Assembly (NCBI RefSeq): GCF_001269925.1
Contig: NZ_LHVO01000056.1
Span: 62,001 to 126,000, forward strand
Direction of reading: 5' to 3'
Source: Pseudomonas sp. MIACH
GTDB lineage: Bacteria; Pseudomonadota; Gammaproteobacteria; Pseudomonadales; Pseudomonadaceae
Length of the DNA stretch: 64,000 bases
This document shows, one piece after another, positions 1 to 10,505 of this stretch. The translations under genes were made by a program, and so were the position numbers. The notes below the pieces were generated by a model. That model worked only from the letters and a program-made list of their open reading frames with translations, did no database searches and was not told the DNA's origin. Each line of letters starts with the position of its first letter. Position 1 is the first letter of the stretch.

Positions 1-252
1 ACCGGCACCGCCGCCACCCATGCTCGGATCGACACCGGCATGTCCATACTGGTCGTAGGCTGCACGCTTGTTGGGATCAGACAGACATTCGTAGGCCTCG
101 TTGGCCTCTTTGAACATCTCTTCGGATTCTTTGCTATCCGGATTACGGTCCGGGTGGTGCTTCATTGCCAGGCGACGGTAAGCCTTTTTCAGGTCCGCCT
201 CGCTGGAGCCGCGCTCCACACCCAATACTTCGTAATAGTCACGCTTTGCCAT
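1..252 (-). CDS. dnaJ: Chaperone DnaJ, N-terminal part (cut by window edge)
   Basis: Only the first 84 codons are present; the rest lies left of the window. The protein opens [15 protein letters not shown] and holds a complete J-domain with the HPD tripeptide ([10 protein letters not shown]), the motif that stimulates the DnaK ATPase, then the start of the Gly-rich linker. The start is the ATG at 250-252. It lies downstream of dnaK on the same strand, the usual grpE-dnaK-dnaJ order. A 318-bp gap separates it from dnaK and I see no sigma-32 promoter in that gap, so it is probably read through from dnaK. Confidence 0.97.
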   Translation of the reverse strand, partial: MAKRDYYEVLGVERGSSEADLKKAYRRLAMKHHPDRNPDSKESEEMFKEANEAYECLSDPNKRAAYDQYGHAGVDPSMGGGGAG

Positions 253-570
253 AAGTCTTTGCACTCTTAAGGACGTTCAGCCAGACCCTCCTGAGCCCGA
301 CCAAACTCGTTGAGCCCCAATACAGGCCCGGACCCAACTCACGTCAATTCAACGATCCTGGTCATTACTACTTTTTAGCCAGGGACCCGGCCAAAAACGC
401 GGTATTTATTGCTCGGGAAGCAGGAGCATCCCCGATCACACCGCCAACATCCGAACGCTGTCGCATGCTGTAAAAATTCGCATACCCCAGACACGCCAAC
501 GCGGGAGCAAGCTCCCGCGCGGCGACATCCTACCAGTCACCGCTTGATAGCGGTCAACCGGGCGAGCAAC
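253..570. other. dnaK-dnaJ intergenic region
   Basis: No gene is seen here. It contains a perfect palindrome at 501-518 (arms GCGGGAGC and GCTCCCGC around AA). There is no T-run after it on either strand, so it looks more like a REP-type half element or an mRNA processing hairpin between dnaK and dnaJ than a simple terminator. Confidence 0.5.
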
Positions 571-2484
<1,914 letters not shown>

Positions 2485-2562
2485 GATTTACTCTCCCGAA
2501 ACTTGAATTGGGTTGCCGCAGCAGTGGTGGCTAACTGCGGTAGCACTTAAACGCTTGACTTA

Positions 2563-2591
2563 TAGATGGGGGCCTTGCGGCGAATTTCAAG
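2563..2591 (-). promoter_or_regulatory. Sigma-32 heat-shock promoter of dnaK
   Basis: On the minus strand the sequence reads CTTGAA, a 14-nt spacer, then CCCCATCTA, an exact match to the RpoH consensus (CTTGAA-N13-15-CCCCATNTA). The -35 hexamer contains the TGA stop codon of grpE (2587-2589), so the promoter begins inside the upstream gene. It lies about 80 bp before the dnaK start. Confidence 0.9.
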
Positions 2592-3147
2592 CCTGCTCAT
2601 CAATAGAAGGTGCAACGGGTGCAGGAGCCTTGCTCACCACCACCATTGCCGGGCGCAGCAGGCGACCATTGAGCTGGTAGCCCTTCTGGAACACTTTCAA
2701 CACACTATTGGGCTCAAGATCATGGCTTTCTTGCATGGCCATGGCCTGATGATGCTCAGCGCTAAACGGTTCGCCGCCTTGCGGATCAATGGCTTCGAGC
2801 TGATAACGCTTCAGGGTGTCCTGAAACATTTTCAGGGTCAGTTCGATCCCTTCGCGCATCGGACGGATGTTTTCATCATCCGGGTTGGACAACTCAAGGC
2901 CGCGCTCCAGACTGTCAATGATTGGCAGCAGGTCACCGGCGAATTTCTCCAGCCCGAACTTGTGAGCTTTTTCTACATCCTGCTCGGCACGGCGGCGGAC
3001 GTTCTGCAGATCGGCGGCAACACGCAAAGACTGATCCTGCGCAGCGGCCAACTGCTCTTCGAGCACTTGCACACGAGTTGCCAGTTCATCACCGACAGCC
3101 GAATTGGCGTCTGGAGTTTGCGTATCCTGCGTCTGTTCGTCAGCCAT
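2587..3147 (-). CDS. grpE: Nucleotide exchange factor GrpE
   Basis: The protein has 186 residues, normal for GrpE. It has a low-complexity acidic N-terminus ([13 protein letters not shown]), a long coiled coil (residues about 25-80, including [15 protein letters not shown] and [17 protein letters not shown]), and the C-terminal beta-wing with the GrpE signature around [23 protein letters not shown]. It releases ADP from DnaK. It heads the heat-shock cluster and has its own sigma-32 promoter at 3200-3228. Its stop codon overlaps the dnaK promoter -35. Confidence 0.98.
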   Translation of the reverse strand: MADEQTQDTQTPDANSAVGDELATRVQVLEEQLAAAQDQSLRVAADLQNVRRRAEQDVEKAHKFGLEKFAGDLLPIIDSLERGLELSNPDDENIRPMREGIELTLKMFQDTLKRYQLEAIDPQGGEPFSAEHHQAMAMQESHDLEPNSVLKVFQKGYQLNGRLLRPAMVVVSKAPAPVAPSIDEQA

Positions 3148-3199
3148 AGATTTCTCCTTTCAAAATCATGCGCGAGCTCAACTCGCGCTTCTGTTCCGG

Positions 3200-3228
3200 T
3201 ATATGGGGCCACAATTTCCAGGTTCAAG
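3200..3228 (-). promoter_or_regulatory. Sigma-32 heat-shock promoter of grpE
   Basis: The minus strand reads CTTGAA, 14 nt, then CCCCATATA, an exact RpoH-type promoter about 50 bp upstream of the grpE start. It shares the intergenic region with the LexA-controlled recN promoter pointing the other way. Confidence 0.9.
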
Positions 3229-3340
3229 GGCGCAAGGGTTACCAAAAGTCTTTCGACTGTCCCAGATCAGTTTCCATACCGACATGCTCCTTTGCACTAA
3301 AAAACCTGGGTAACCAAGCAATTTGAGCTAAGCATCAGGA

Positions 3341-3377
3341 TTGTCAGCCCAGATCAAAACACTGTATAAATAACCAG
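3341..3377 (+). promoter_or_regulatory. recN promoter with overlapping LexA (SOS) box
   Basis: A sigma-70 promoter is visible as TTGTCA (3341-3346), 18 bp, TATAAA (3365-3370). The 16-bp LexA box CTG-N10-CAG (CTGTATAAATAACCAG, 3362-3377) lies on top of the -10, so LexA should block polymerase. The recN start codon is 25 bp further on. Confidence 0.85.
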
Positions 3378-3401
3378 ACCTAAAGCCTGGGAGCGGCCGT
3401 C

Positions 3402-5075
3402 ATGCTCGTGCACCTGTCTGTACATAACTACGCCATCGTTGAACACCTGGATCTCGAACTGGATCGCGGGATGAGCGTAATCACAGGCGAAACCGGCGCC
3501 GGCAAGTCGATCATGCTCGACGCGCTGGGCCTGACCCTAGGCGACCGCGCCGACAGTGGCGTGGTGCGCCCCGGTGCGGACAAGGCCGATATTCTGGCCA
3601 CTTTCGACCTCGCGGACATCCCCGAAGCCGAAGCCTGGCTGGCCGAGCGCGACCTTAATAATGACGGCCCGTGCATCCTGCGCCGAGTCATCACCGCCGA
3701 GGGTCGCTCGCGCGGCTATATCAACGGCACGCCCTGCCCCTTAGGCGACCTGAAGGCCCTGGGTGAACTGCTGATCGACATCCATAGCCAGCATGAACAC
3801 CAGTCCCTGCTCAAAACCGACACCCCTCGCCGCCTGCTCGACGAATACGCTGGCGCCACCGACCTTGCCCGGCAAGTACAACTTGCCGCCCAGCGCTGGC
3901 GCCAGACCCGACAGGAGCTGGAGCGACTTTCCAACTCCGGTGATGAGCAACGCGCTCGCCATCAATTGCTCAGCTATCAGCTTGAAGAGCTGGAAAGCCT
4001 GGGGCTTGGCGAAAACGAGCTGGAACAACTGGAACAGGAACACAAGAACCTCACCAACGCCGAAACCCTGCTGGGTATCTGCCGCCAAGTGGTGGAGCAA
4101 TGCAGCGAGAGCGATTCCGGCAATGTGCTCAATGCGCTCACGGCCAGCCTCAACCGACTGTCCAGCGTTAACAGCGCCTCAGGCTCACTGAGTGAAGCCA
4201 CCACGCTGCTGACCAGTGCGCAAATCCAGGTAGAAGAAGCAGTAGGTGAGCTCAACCGCTTTCTGGATCATTTCGATGCCGACCCGGCGCGGCTGCAGGA
4301 AATAGAAGAGCGCCTCGACACCATCTATACCTTGGCACGCAAACATCGAATCCAGCCCACCGAAGTGGCAACAATGCAGCAGAAGCTGCTGGATGAAATC
4401 GAGACCCTGAACGCGAATGACGAATCCATTGAGCGACTCGGCGAAGAGCTAGGCGCTTTTGCCCGCCACTATCAGGAGAAGGCCCGCGAACTGAGTGACC
4501 TGCGCCAACAGGCAGCCACCAGCCTGGCTGGTGCCGTTGAGCAGGAAATTCAGCGCCTGGGCATGCCGGGCGGACGCTTCACCATCGAGTTGCGTACCAA
4601 CACCAGCAATGAGCTGCAACCCCACGGCCTGGAGCAGGTAGAGCTACTGGTCAGCGCCAACCCAGGGCAACCGCTCAAGGCACTGGCAAAAGTGGCGTCG
4701 GGTGGTGAGCTGTCACGAATCAGCTTGGCGATCCAAGTGATTACCGCGCAAACCTCCCGGGTACCGACACTGGTGTTCGACGAAGTGGACGTAGGTATCG
4801 GCGGGCCCACCGCAGAAATTGTTGGTCAGTTACTGCGCCGCCTGGGAGAGCGGGGCCAGGTGCTGACCGTCACGCACTTGCCGCAAGTGGCGGCCCAAGG
4901 GCATCAACATTTGTTTGTACACAAGGTCAGAGGCAGTGATGCGACACATACAGCCGTATCCAAACTGAACAAGTCGGAACGCGTGGAAGAAGTGGCGCGG
5001 ATGCTAGGCGGTATCGACTTGACCAAAGAGTCTTTGGCACACGCGAAGAAAATGGTCGTAGCCACCAAGGCTTGA
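3402..5075 (+). CDS. recN: DNA repair protein RecN
   Basis: This 557-residue SMC-like ATPase acts early in double-strand break repair. The N-terminus MLVHLSVHNYAIVEHLDLEL precedes Walker A GETGAGKS (about residues 30-37). A long coiled-coil middle follows (many Leu/Glu/Gln heptads, about 150-350). The C-terminal half has the ABC signature region VASGGELSRISLAIQ and Walker B with the D-loop LVFDEVDVGIGGPTA. The ATG at 3402 follows GGAGCGG. The LexA box directly upstream agrees with RecN being a strongly SOS-induced gene. Confidence 0.98.
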   Translation: MLVHLSVHNYAIVEHLDLELDRGMSVITGETGAGKSIMLDALGLTLGDRADSGVVRPGADKADILATFDLADIPEAEAWLAERDLNNDGPCILRRVITAEGRSRGYINGTPCPLGDLKALGELLIDIHSQHEHQSLLKTDTPRRLLDEYAGATDLARQVQLAAQRWRQTRQELERLSNSGDEQRARHQLLSYQLEELESLGLGENELEQLEQEHKNLTNAETLLGICRQVVEQCSESDSGNVLNALTASLNRLSSVNSASGSLSEATTLLTSAQIQVEEAVGELNRFLDHFDADPARLQEIEERLDTIYTLARKHRIQPTEVATMQQKLLDEIETLNANDESIERLGEELGAFARHYQEKARELSDLRQQAATSLAGAVEQEIQRLGMPGGRFTIELRTNTSNELQPHGLEQVELLVSANPGQPLKALAKVASGGELSRISLAIQVITAQTSRVPTLVFDEVDVGIGGPTAEIVGQLLRRLGERGQVLTVTHLPQVAAQGHQHLFVHKVRGSDATHTAVSKLNKSERVEEVARMLGGIDLTKESLAHAKKMVVATKA

Positions 5076-5103
5076 GCCGAACTTTTCCTTATTATAGAAA
5101 GCA

Positions 5104-5129
5104 CGAAGGCGACCCTAGGGTCGCCTTCG
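5104..5129. terminator. Hairpin between convergent recN and fur
   Basis: A perfect 26-bp palindrome (half-site CGAAGGCGACCCT) lies between the two stop codons. No strong T-run follows, but its placement between convergent genes supports a bidirectional transcription stop. Confidence 0.6.
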
Positions 5130-5159
5130 ATCGTTTCGCAGAGCAATTCTGCGTCGTTT

Positions 5160-5564
5160 TTACTTTTTCTTACGGATGTACAACACAAGATTGTGGTCGA
5201 CCAAATCGAATCCATGCTCCTCAGCAATCTCATGCTGGAGCTTTTCGATTGCCGGGCTGGTGAACTCGATAACCTCATTGGTATCCAGGTCAACCATGTG
5301 ATCGTGATGACCACCGTCAGCCAATTCGAACACTGCATGACCGCCGTCGAAATTATGACGAACCACCAGCCCTGCGGCTTCAAACTGGGTCAGTACACGG
5401 TAAACCGTGGCCAGGCCGACGTCCTCGTTAGACTCCATCAGCGCCTTGTAAACATCCTCGGCACTCATGTGACGCTGCTCAGCAGAATCGAGCATTTGTA
5501 GAATCTTGACTCGTGGCAGAGTCACTTTAAGACCGGCTTTGCGTAGTTCGCTATTTTCAACCAT
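5160..5564 (-). CDS. fur: Ferric uptake regulator Fur
   Basis: The 134-residue start MVENSELRKAGLKVTLPRVKIL (ATG at 5562-5564) gives the normal Fur length; an upstream in-frame extension is not supported. The N-terminal winged helix (residues 1-80, with SAEDVYKALMESNEDVGLATVYRVL) is followed by the metal-binding dimerisation domain with GGHHDHMVDLDTNEVIEF. It lacks the CxxC zinc pairs of E. coli Fur, as do other Pseudomonas Fur proteins. It represses iron uptake genes when Fe(II) is bound. It is divergent from bamE/omlA, an arrangement conserved in pseudomonads. I see no clear Fur box in the 98-bp gap. Confidence 0.97.
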   Translation of the reverse strand: MVENSELRKAGLKVTLPRVKILQMLDSAEQRHMSAEDVYKALMESNEDVGLATVYRVLTQFEAAGLVVRHNFDGGHAVFELADGGHHDHMVDLDTNEVIEFTSPAIEKLQHEIAEEHGFDLVDHNLVLYIRKKK

Positions 5565-5662
5565 GGTTAGCTTTCTCGCGGATGCTGCTTCGCAGCTTCT
5601 CTTAATACGGGTATGATCGGCGTTTACGTTGTCCCAGCCAAGATAGTGGAAGTCGCCCACCG

Positions 5663-6190
5663 ATGCAAAACACCAAGCTCTTGCTAACCAGTTTCACCTT
5701 TGTGGGACTGCTCGCACTCGCCGGTTGTTCATTCCCCGGGGTTTACAAAATCGACATCCAGCAGGGCAATGTCGTCACGCAGGACATGATAGACCAGTTA
5801 CGCCCGGGAATGACCCGACGGCAAGTACGGTTTATTATGGGCAACCCCCTGCTGACCGACACTTTCCACGCCGATCGCTGGGATTATCTCTACAGCCTGC
5901 AGCCTGGTGGCGGTGAACGCCAACAGGAGCGTGTCAGCGTCATTTTTAATGGCAATGACCAGCTCGTCAGCCTGTCCGGTGACTTCATGCCAGGCGTAAG
6001 CCGCGATGAAGCACTGCTGGGCAACGGCAATGGCGCTAACGTGACTGCGCCAGCGCAGGAAAGCGAGAAGCCGAAGTCCGAAGTACCGGCTAAACCAGGC
6101 TCCTTGCTCGACAAGATCCAGAAAGACGTCGACGGGGTGGAAACCGTTCCAGTCCCGACGCCTCAACCTCTGGACACCAGCCCGCAGTAA
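5663..6190 (+). CDS. bamE: Outer membrane lipoprotein BamE/OmlA
   Basis: This 175-residue lipoprotein has a signal peptide ending in lipobox LALAGC (lipidated Cys22). The SmpA/OmlA domain follows (about residues 28-115), with the BamE hallmarks [34 protein letters not shown] and WDYLYSL. A Pro/Glu/Lys-rich tail of about 60 residues follows, longer than in E. coli BamE. It is a subunit of the BAM complex, which folds outer-membrane barrels. It is divergent from fur, and a strong hairpin terminator follows. Confidence 0.95.
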   Translation: MQNTKLLLTSFTFVGLLALAGCSFPGVYKIDIQQGNVVTQDMIDQLRPGMTRRQVRFIMGNPLLTDTFHADRWDYLYSLQPGGGERQQERVSVIFNGNDQLVSLSGDFMPGVSRDEALLGNGNGANVTAPAQESEKPKSEVPAKPGSLLDKIQKDVDGVETVPVPTPQPLDTSPQ

Positions 6191-6204
6191 TATTGCGGCG
6201 CCCA

Positions 6205-6231
6205 CAAAAAGCCCGGCATGCCGGGCTTTTT
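6205..6231. terminator. Bidirectional rho-independent terminator (bamE / rnfH)
   Basis: The self-complementary core GCCCGGCATGCCGGGC (6211-6226) is flanked by AAAAA on the left and TTTTT on the right, so it can work for both convergent genes. Confidence 0.9.
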
Positions 6232-6261
6232 GTTACCTGCCGTTTAACCAACTGATGGATT

Positions 6262-6561
6262 CTACAGTTTGCCCAGCGCCGCCTTGGCTTTGGCTGCTCG
6301 CAGCCTGCGCACTTCTTTAGGGTCGACCAGCAATGGCCGATAGATCTCAATGCGATCGCCCGATTGCACGGGGCGCACGTCAGCATCCGTGGCAACCTTA
6401 CCGAATACCCCTAAAAGACATTCAACCAGATCCAGCTCAGGAAACTGCGCAGCCATTCCTGACACTTGCACTGCCGCGCGCAAACTGGTTCCCGAAGCCA
6501 CCGTCAACGCCAGCAACACCTGACGATCCTCGGCGGCATATACCACCTCAATCTCAACCAT
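6262..6561 (-). CDS. rnfH: RnfH-family ubiquitin-like protein
   Basis: The chosen ATG (6559-6561) gives 99 residues starting MVEIEVVYAAEDRQVLLALTV. The beta-grasp pattern and the region VGVFG-like LLGVFGKVATDADVRPVQSGDRIEIYRPLLVDPKEVRRLRA are characteristic of the RnfH/YfjF family (UPF0125). The function is unproven. It overlaps the end of ratA by 8 nt, and the ratA-rnfH pair is conserved across gammaproteobacteria, indicating translational coupling. Confidence 0.92.
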   Translation of the reverse strand: MVEIEVVYAAEDRQVLLALTVASGTSLRAAVQVSGMAAQFPELDLVECLLGVFGKVATDADVRPVQSGDRIEIYRPLLVDPKEVRRLRAAKAKAALGKL

Positions 6562-6988
6562 GCAGTTGCTTGGCTCGCTGGCAGAATGCATCAACCAGGG
6601 TATTGGTCGCCTGATTGAACAACGGCCCCAATGTCGCCCGCACAATCGGCCCGGCGTAATCAAACGACAGGTCCAGGCTGATCTTGCAGGCCTTGTCCGT
6701 CAGCGCCTTGAATACCCATACGCCATGCAACTGGGTAAACGGCCCTTCCTGCAGATTCATTTCAATGGACTTGCCGGGCACCAGCACATTACGCGTAACA
6801 AAGTGCTGACTAAGCCCGCCTTTCGCCACCCCAACACTGGCAACCATATGGTCATCACTGCTTTCCAGCACCTCGGCAGTTGAACACCAAGGCAGGAATT
6901 CCGGGTAACGCGCCACGTCGTTGACCAGGTCATAGAGCGCCTGCGCCGGATAGGGCAGCAGGGCCGAACGTTGAATATGCGTCGTCAT
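6554..6988 (-). CDS. ratA: RatA / Coq10-like START-domain protein
   Basis: Starting at the ATG of 6986-6988 the protein is 144 residues: MTTHIQRSALLPYPAQALYDLVNDVARYPEFLPWC and so on. This is the polyketide cyclase/START fold of the RatA-Coq10 family. E. coli RatA was described as a ribosome-association toxin, while the Coq10 resemblance suggests quinone binding; the sequence alone does not decide. It is divergent from smpB with a 168-bp shared upstream region, the usual arrangement. It should be co-transcribed with rnfH. Confidence 0.92.
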   Translation of the reverse strand: MTTHIQRSALLPYPAQALYDLVNDVARYPEFLPWCSTAEVLESSDDHMVASVGVAKGGLSQHFVTRNVLVPGKSIEMNLQEGPFTQLHGVWVFKALTDKACKISLDLSFDYAGPIVRATLGPLFNQATNTLVDAFCQRAKQLHG

Positions 6989-7156
6989 GTGTGCGTGATT
7001 TCCACAGCTGAGCGGCAAACATCGCGAAATAACAGCCCGATCCGCGAGAGAAAATAACCAAAGTACTTCCCGCATTGTCCGGGATTCGACCAACACGCTC
7101 AAGCACGCAGGTTGACCGTAGCCGACACGCTCGCAACTCCCTATAATGCCGCCCCT

Positions 7157-7639
7157 ATGGCTAAACAAAAGAAACACCCCACAGGGACCATCGCGCAAAA
7201 TAAAAAAGCGCGACACGATTACTTCATCGAACATCGGTTCGAGGCTGGTCTGGTCCTGGCCGGCTGGGAAGTAAAGAGTCTGCGTGCCAGCAAGTTGCAG
7301 CTGGTCGACAGCTACGTATTGCTCAAGGATGGCGAGGCATGGCTGCTCGGCAGCCATATCACCCCGCTGACAACCGCGAGCACCCACGTAATTGCCGACC
7401 CGGTGCGCACACGCAAACTGCTGCTCAATGCCCGCGAACTGGAAAAACTCGCCGCAGCCGTACAGCAGAAAGGCTACGCCTGTATCTGCCTGTCCTGGTA
7501 TTGGAGCAAGCATCTGGTCAAGTGTGAGATTGCACTGGGCAAGGGCAAGAAGGAATACGATAAGCGAGATACTGAGCGCGAACGCGATTCCAACCGCGAA
7601 TTGCATCGCGCCGTGCGCAACAAGGGCAAGGAAGAATAA
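7157..7639 (+). CDS. smpB: SsrA-binding protein SmpB
   Basis: The ATG at 7157 gives 160 residues: [44 protein letters not shown]. The oligonucleotide-binding barrel is complete ([40 protein letters not shown]), and the basic C-terminal tail ([22 protein letters not shown]) enters the ribosomal mRNA channel. SmpB delivers tmRNA to stalled ribosomes. Its RNA partner ssrA is about 6.2 kb downstream in this same window. Confidence 0.98.
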   Translation: MAKQKKHPTGTIAQNKKARHDYFIEHRFEAGLVLAGWEVKSLRASKLQLVDSYVLLKDGEAWLLGSHITPLTTASTHVIADPVRTRKLLLNARELEKLAAAVQQKGYACICLSWYWSKHLVKCEIALGKGKKEYDKRDTERERDSNRELHRAVRNKGKEE

Positions 7640-7651
7640 TCCTTGTAACGT

Positions 7652-7679
7652 TGTAGCCTTGGGACTTTCCCAGGCTACA
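7652..7679. terminator. Hairpin between smpB and lldR
   Basis: An inverted repeat with arms TGTAGCC / GGCTACA and inner TGGGA / TCCCA lies between the convergent genes and overlaps the last codon of lldR. There is no long T-run. Confidence 0.55.
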
Positions 7680-8442
7680 TCCCCTTGCGCCGCTCCGCAC
7701 GCGCCACGCGCTGAACTTCCTGGCGCACTTCCTCCAAGACTTCCTGTACGTACTCCAAGTGACGTGTAGAGACCTCTCGCGCCAACTCGGCTCGCCCCTC
7801 GATAATCGCCAGGTACAGTTCCCGGTGCTGGCTGATCAGCATGTCGCGGGTCTCCGTCCGCTGCTGATACATGCCACCGATATTGGTCACCACGTTACGC
7901 TTGAGCAGGTCGAACAAGCCACGGATGGTGTGCAGCAACACCGCGTTATGACTGGCCTCCGCAATAGCCAGGTGGAACCTTGCATCAGCAGCGCCCTCCT
8001 CGACCCGGCTCACTTCATCAACACGGGTATAGCAATCCTGTAGCGCGTCGAATGCAGCGGTCAGTCGTTCACGGTCGACCTCAGTCGCTCGCAATGCCGC
8101 GTAATAAGCACAAGATGCTTCAAGGGTCTGGCGAAATTCCAGCAAATCGCGCTGAGCCTCGGGATTGTTTTCCAACAGGTGCAACAGCGGATCGCTGAAC
8201 GTCGAGCCCAGTGACTCAGCAACATAATTGCCTCCGCCCTGACGACTCACCAACAAGCCCTTAGCCGCCAGTTTCTGAATCGCCTCCCGCAATGACGGAC
8301 GCGACACGCCAAACTGCTCAGCCAAAGCGCGCTCCGCCGGCAAGCGCTCACCCGACTTCAGCGTGCCCTCAAGGATCATCCCCTCAAGCTGCTCGACAAT
8401 ATCGTCAGACAAACGGCGCTGACGCACCTGATCAAACCCCAT
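7675..8442 (-). CDS. lldR: GntR/FadR-type lactate regulator LldR
   Basis: This 255-residue regulator has an N-terminal winged helix (residues about 8-75: LSDDIVEQLEGMILEGTLKSGERLPAERALAEQFGVSR) and a C-terminal all-helical FCD ligand domain (DARFHLAIAEASHN, ISQHRELYLAIIEG) with the metal-binding Asp/His pattern. It is divergent from lactate permease, and a perfect 17-bp palindrome lies in the shared region. By analogy with other LldR proteins it represses the lactate genes until lactate binds. A PdhR-like role cannot be excluded from sequence alone, but context favours LldR. Confidence 0.9.
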   Translation of the reverse strand: MGFDQVRQRRLSDDIVEQLEGMILEGTLKSGERLPAERALAEQFGVSRPSLREAIQKLAAKGLLVSRQGGGNYVAESLGSTFSDPLLHLLENNPEAQRDLLEFRQTLEASCAYYAALRATEVDRERLTAAFDALQDCYTRVDEVSRVEEGAADARFHLAIAEASHNAVLLHTIRGLFDLLKRNVVTNIGGMYQQRTETRDMLISQHRELYLAIIEGRAELAREVSTRHLEYVQEVLEEVRQEVQRVARAERRKGM

Positions 8443-8588
8443 AACTCGCTCTCCACCATCCCGACCACTCGCCGGGCCCTCTATTCTGGCCTATCGCCGC
8501 CCTTCCAGCACCTATCAGAACTGCTTCGATTGACCCGATCAGACCACCTCGCCTGCCGAGCTACGACCAAAGTTTCGCAAGCGGCAAA

Positions 8589-8617
8589 TTGACACATCCC
8601 CCCGAAGGCTTTTAACC
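8589..8617 (+). promoter_or_regulatory. Candidate promoter of the lactate permease gene
   Basis: TTGACA (8589-8594) is followed after 17 bp by TTAACC (8612-8617), a good -35 with a weak -10. The LldR-type palindrome lies just downstream, where a bound repressor would stop initiation. Confidence 0.45.
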
Positions 8618-8635
8618 TAGCCTCCAGCGATTGTA

Positions 8636-8652
8636 AATTGGTATTACCAATT
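8636..8652. promoter_or_regulatory. LldR operator (17-bp perfect palindrome)
   Basis: AATTGGTATTACCAATT is a perfect palindrome with the TGGT-N3-ACCA core typical of FadR-subfamily GntR sites. It is placed between the candidate promoter and the permease start. Confidence 0.85.
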
Positions 8653-8704
8653 ATCCAAATCGACTAAGAAGTGCCTGACCAACAACAATTAGGGGCCACC
8701 CCAT

Positions 8705-10399
8705 ATGCAAACCTGGCAACAGCTCTACAGCCCTCTCGGCAGCCTCGGCCTGTCCGCATTGGCCGCCGTTATTCCGATCGTGTTCTTCTTCCTGGCCCTG
8801 GCCGTGTTTCGCCTCAAAGGCCACGTGGCCGGCAGCATCACCCTGGCATTATCGATACTGGTGGCGATCTTTGCCTTTCACATGCCAGTGGATATGGCGC
8901 TGGCCGCCGCCGGTTACGGTTTTGCCTATGGCCTGTGGCCTATTGCCTGGATCATTGTCGCGGCGGTGTTTCTCTACAAACTCACCGTTAAGAGCGGCCA
9001 ATTCGAGATCATCCGCAGCTCCGTCCTGTCGATCACCGATGACCAACGCCTGCAAGTGCTGCTGATCGGTTTCTGCTTCGGCGCATTCCTGGAAGGTGCT
9101 GCCGGTTTCGGTGCGCCCGTGGCGATTACCGCCGCGCTGCTGGTAGGCCTGGGTTTCAACCCACTGTACGCGGCCGGCCTGTGCCTGATTGCCAACACCG
9201 CGCCCGTCGCCTTCGGTGCCCTGGGGATTCCAATCATCGTTGCAGGGCAAGTGACTGGTATCGATGCCTTCAAGATCGGCGCCATGACGGGTCGCCAGCT
9301 GCCGTTGCTGTCGCTGTTCGTGCCGTTCTGGCTGGTATTCATGATGGATGGCCTGCGTGGCGTTCGTGAAACATGGCCGGCTGCGCTGGTCGCCGGCCTG
9401 AGCTTTGCCATCACCCAATACTTCACTTCCAACTTCATCGGCCCGGAACTGCCGGATATCACCTCGGCCCTGGCCAGCCTGATTTCCCTGACGTTGTTCC
9501 TTAAAGTCTGGCAACCCAAGCGCACCGCGGGCGCACAGATTGCCGGCGCCACATCCGGCGTAGCAATTACCGCCAGTGCAGGCGGTTTCGGTCTGCCACG
9601 CAGCACGGTCGCCTCGCCTTACAGCCTGGGGCAGATCTTCAAGGCTTGGTCACCCTTCCTGATCCTCACCGTGCTGGTCACCATCTGGACCCTTAAACCC
9701 TTCAAGGCAATGTTCGCCGCTGGCGGCTCGATGTACAGCTGGGTATTCAACTTCGCGATCCCGCACCTGGATCAAATGGTGATCAAGGTTGCACCAATCG
9801 TGACCAACCCGACTGCAATTCCGGCGATATTCAAGCTGGACCCGATCTCAGCGACCGGCACCGCGATTTTCTTCTCCGCACTGATCTCGATGCTGGTTCT
9901 GAAGATCAACATCAAGATTGGTCTTACCACTTTGAAAGAGACCTTCTACGAACTACGCTGGCCGATCCTGTCCATCGGCATGGTGCTGGCATTCGCTTTC
10001 GTCACCAATTACTCCGGCATGTCTTCGACCATGGCGCTGGTGTTGGCCGGCACCGGCGCAGCCTTCCCGTTCTTCTCGCCTTTCCTCGGCTGGCTGGGAG
10101 TGTTCCTGACAGGCTCCGACACTTCGTCCAACGCCCTGTTCAGCTCGTTGCAAGCCACAACGGCGCACCAGATCGGCGTCAACGACACACTGCTGGTAGC
10201 GGCAAATACCAGCGGCGGCGTGACCGGCAAAATGATCTCGCCGCAATCGATCGCTGTGGCCTGCGCGGCGACCGGACTGGTGGGCAAAGAATCCGATCTG
10301 TTCCGTTTCACCCTCAAGCACAGCCTATTCTTCGCCACGATCGTCGGGCTGATCACCCTGGCCCAGGCTTACTGGTTTACCGGCATGCTGGTGCACTAA
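8705..10399 (+). CDS. lldP: L-lactate permease (LctP/LldP family)
   Basis: This 564-residue polytopic inner-membrane protein has about 12-14 hydrophobic segments and family signatures such as [26 protein letters not shown] and [15 protein letters not shown]. Proteins of this family carry lactate (D and L) and glycolate in with protons. The ATG at 8705 is preceded by AGGGG. The gene is divergent from lldR and followed after 106 bp by D-lactate dehydrogenase. In PAO1 lldD lies between these two genes; here it is absent. Confidence 0.96.
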   Translation: MQTWQQLYSPLGSLGLSALAAVIPIVFFFLALAVFRLKGHVAGSITLALSILVAIFAFHMPVDMALAAAGYGFAYGLWPIAWIIVAAVFLYKLTVKSGQFEIIRSSVLSITDDQRLQVLLIGFCFGAFLEGAAGFGAPVAITAALLVGLGFNPLYAAGLCLIANTAPVAFGALGIPIIVAGQVTGIDAFKIGAMTGRQLPLLSLFVPFWLVFMMDGLRGVRETWPAALVAGLSFAITQYFTSNFIGPELPDITSALASLISLTLFLKVWQPKRTAGAQIAGATSGVAITASAGGFGLPRSTVASPYSLGQIFKAWSPFLILTVLVTIWTLKPFKAMFAAGGSMYSWVFNFAIPHLDQMVIKVAPIVTNPTAIPAIFKLDPISATGTAIFFSALISMLVLKINIKIGLTTLKETFYELRWPILSIGMVLAFAFVTNYSGMSSTMALVLAGTGAAFPFFSPFLGWLGVFLTGSDTSSNALFSSLQATTAHQIGVNDTLLVAANTSGGVTGKMISPQSIAVACAATGLVGKESDLFRFTLKHSLFFATIVGLITLAQAYWFTGMLVH

Positions 10400-10420
10400 A
10401 GCCACAAGCAATAGGGTAAT

Positions 10421-10457
10421 AACCGACGCCGGGCGGTAACCTCGGCGTCGGTTTTGC
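10421..10457 (+). terminator. Hairpin between lldP and dld
   Basis: Perfect 11-bp arms (AACCGACGCCG at 10421-10431 and its complement at 10443-10453) with an 11-nt loop are followed by a short T-run. It could terminate or attenuate between the permease and dehydrogenase genes. Confidence 0.75.
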
Positions 10458-10505
10458 GTAATCGTGTCAACACGGCGCCCAGGGGGTGCTGATCCTGGAG
10501 GACCA

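Noticed and set aside
501-518. Palindrome between dnaK and dnaJ as a terminator
   Set aside because: It lacks a T-run on either strand, and dnaJ is expected to need read-through from dnaK.
5565-5662. Fur box in the fur/bamE divergent gap
   Set aside because: No sequence close to the 19-bp Fur consensus was found; only a small GCTGC/GCAGC hairpin is there.
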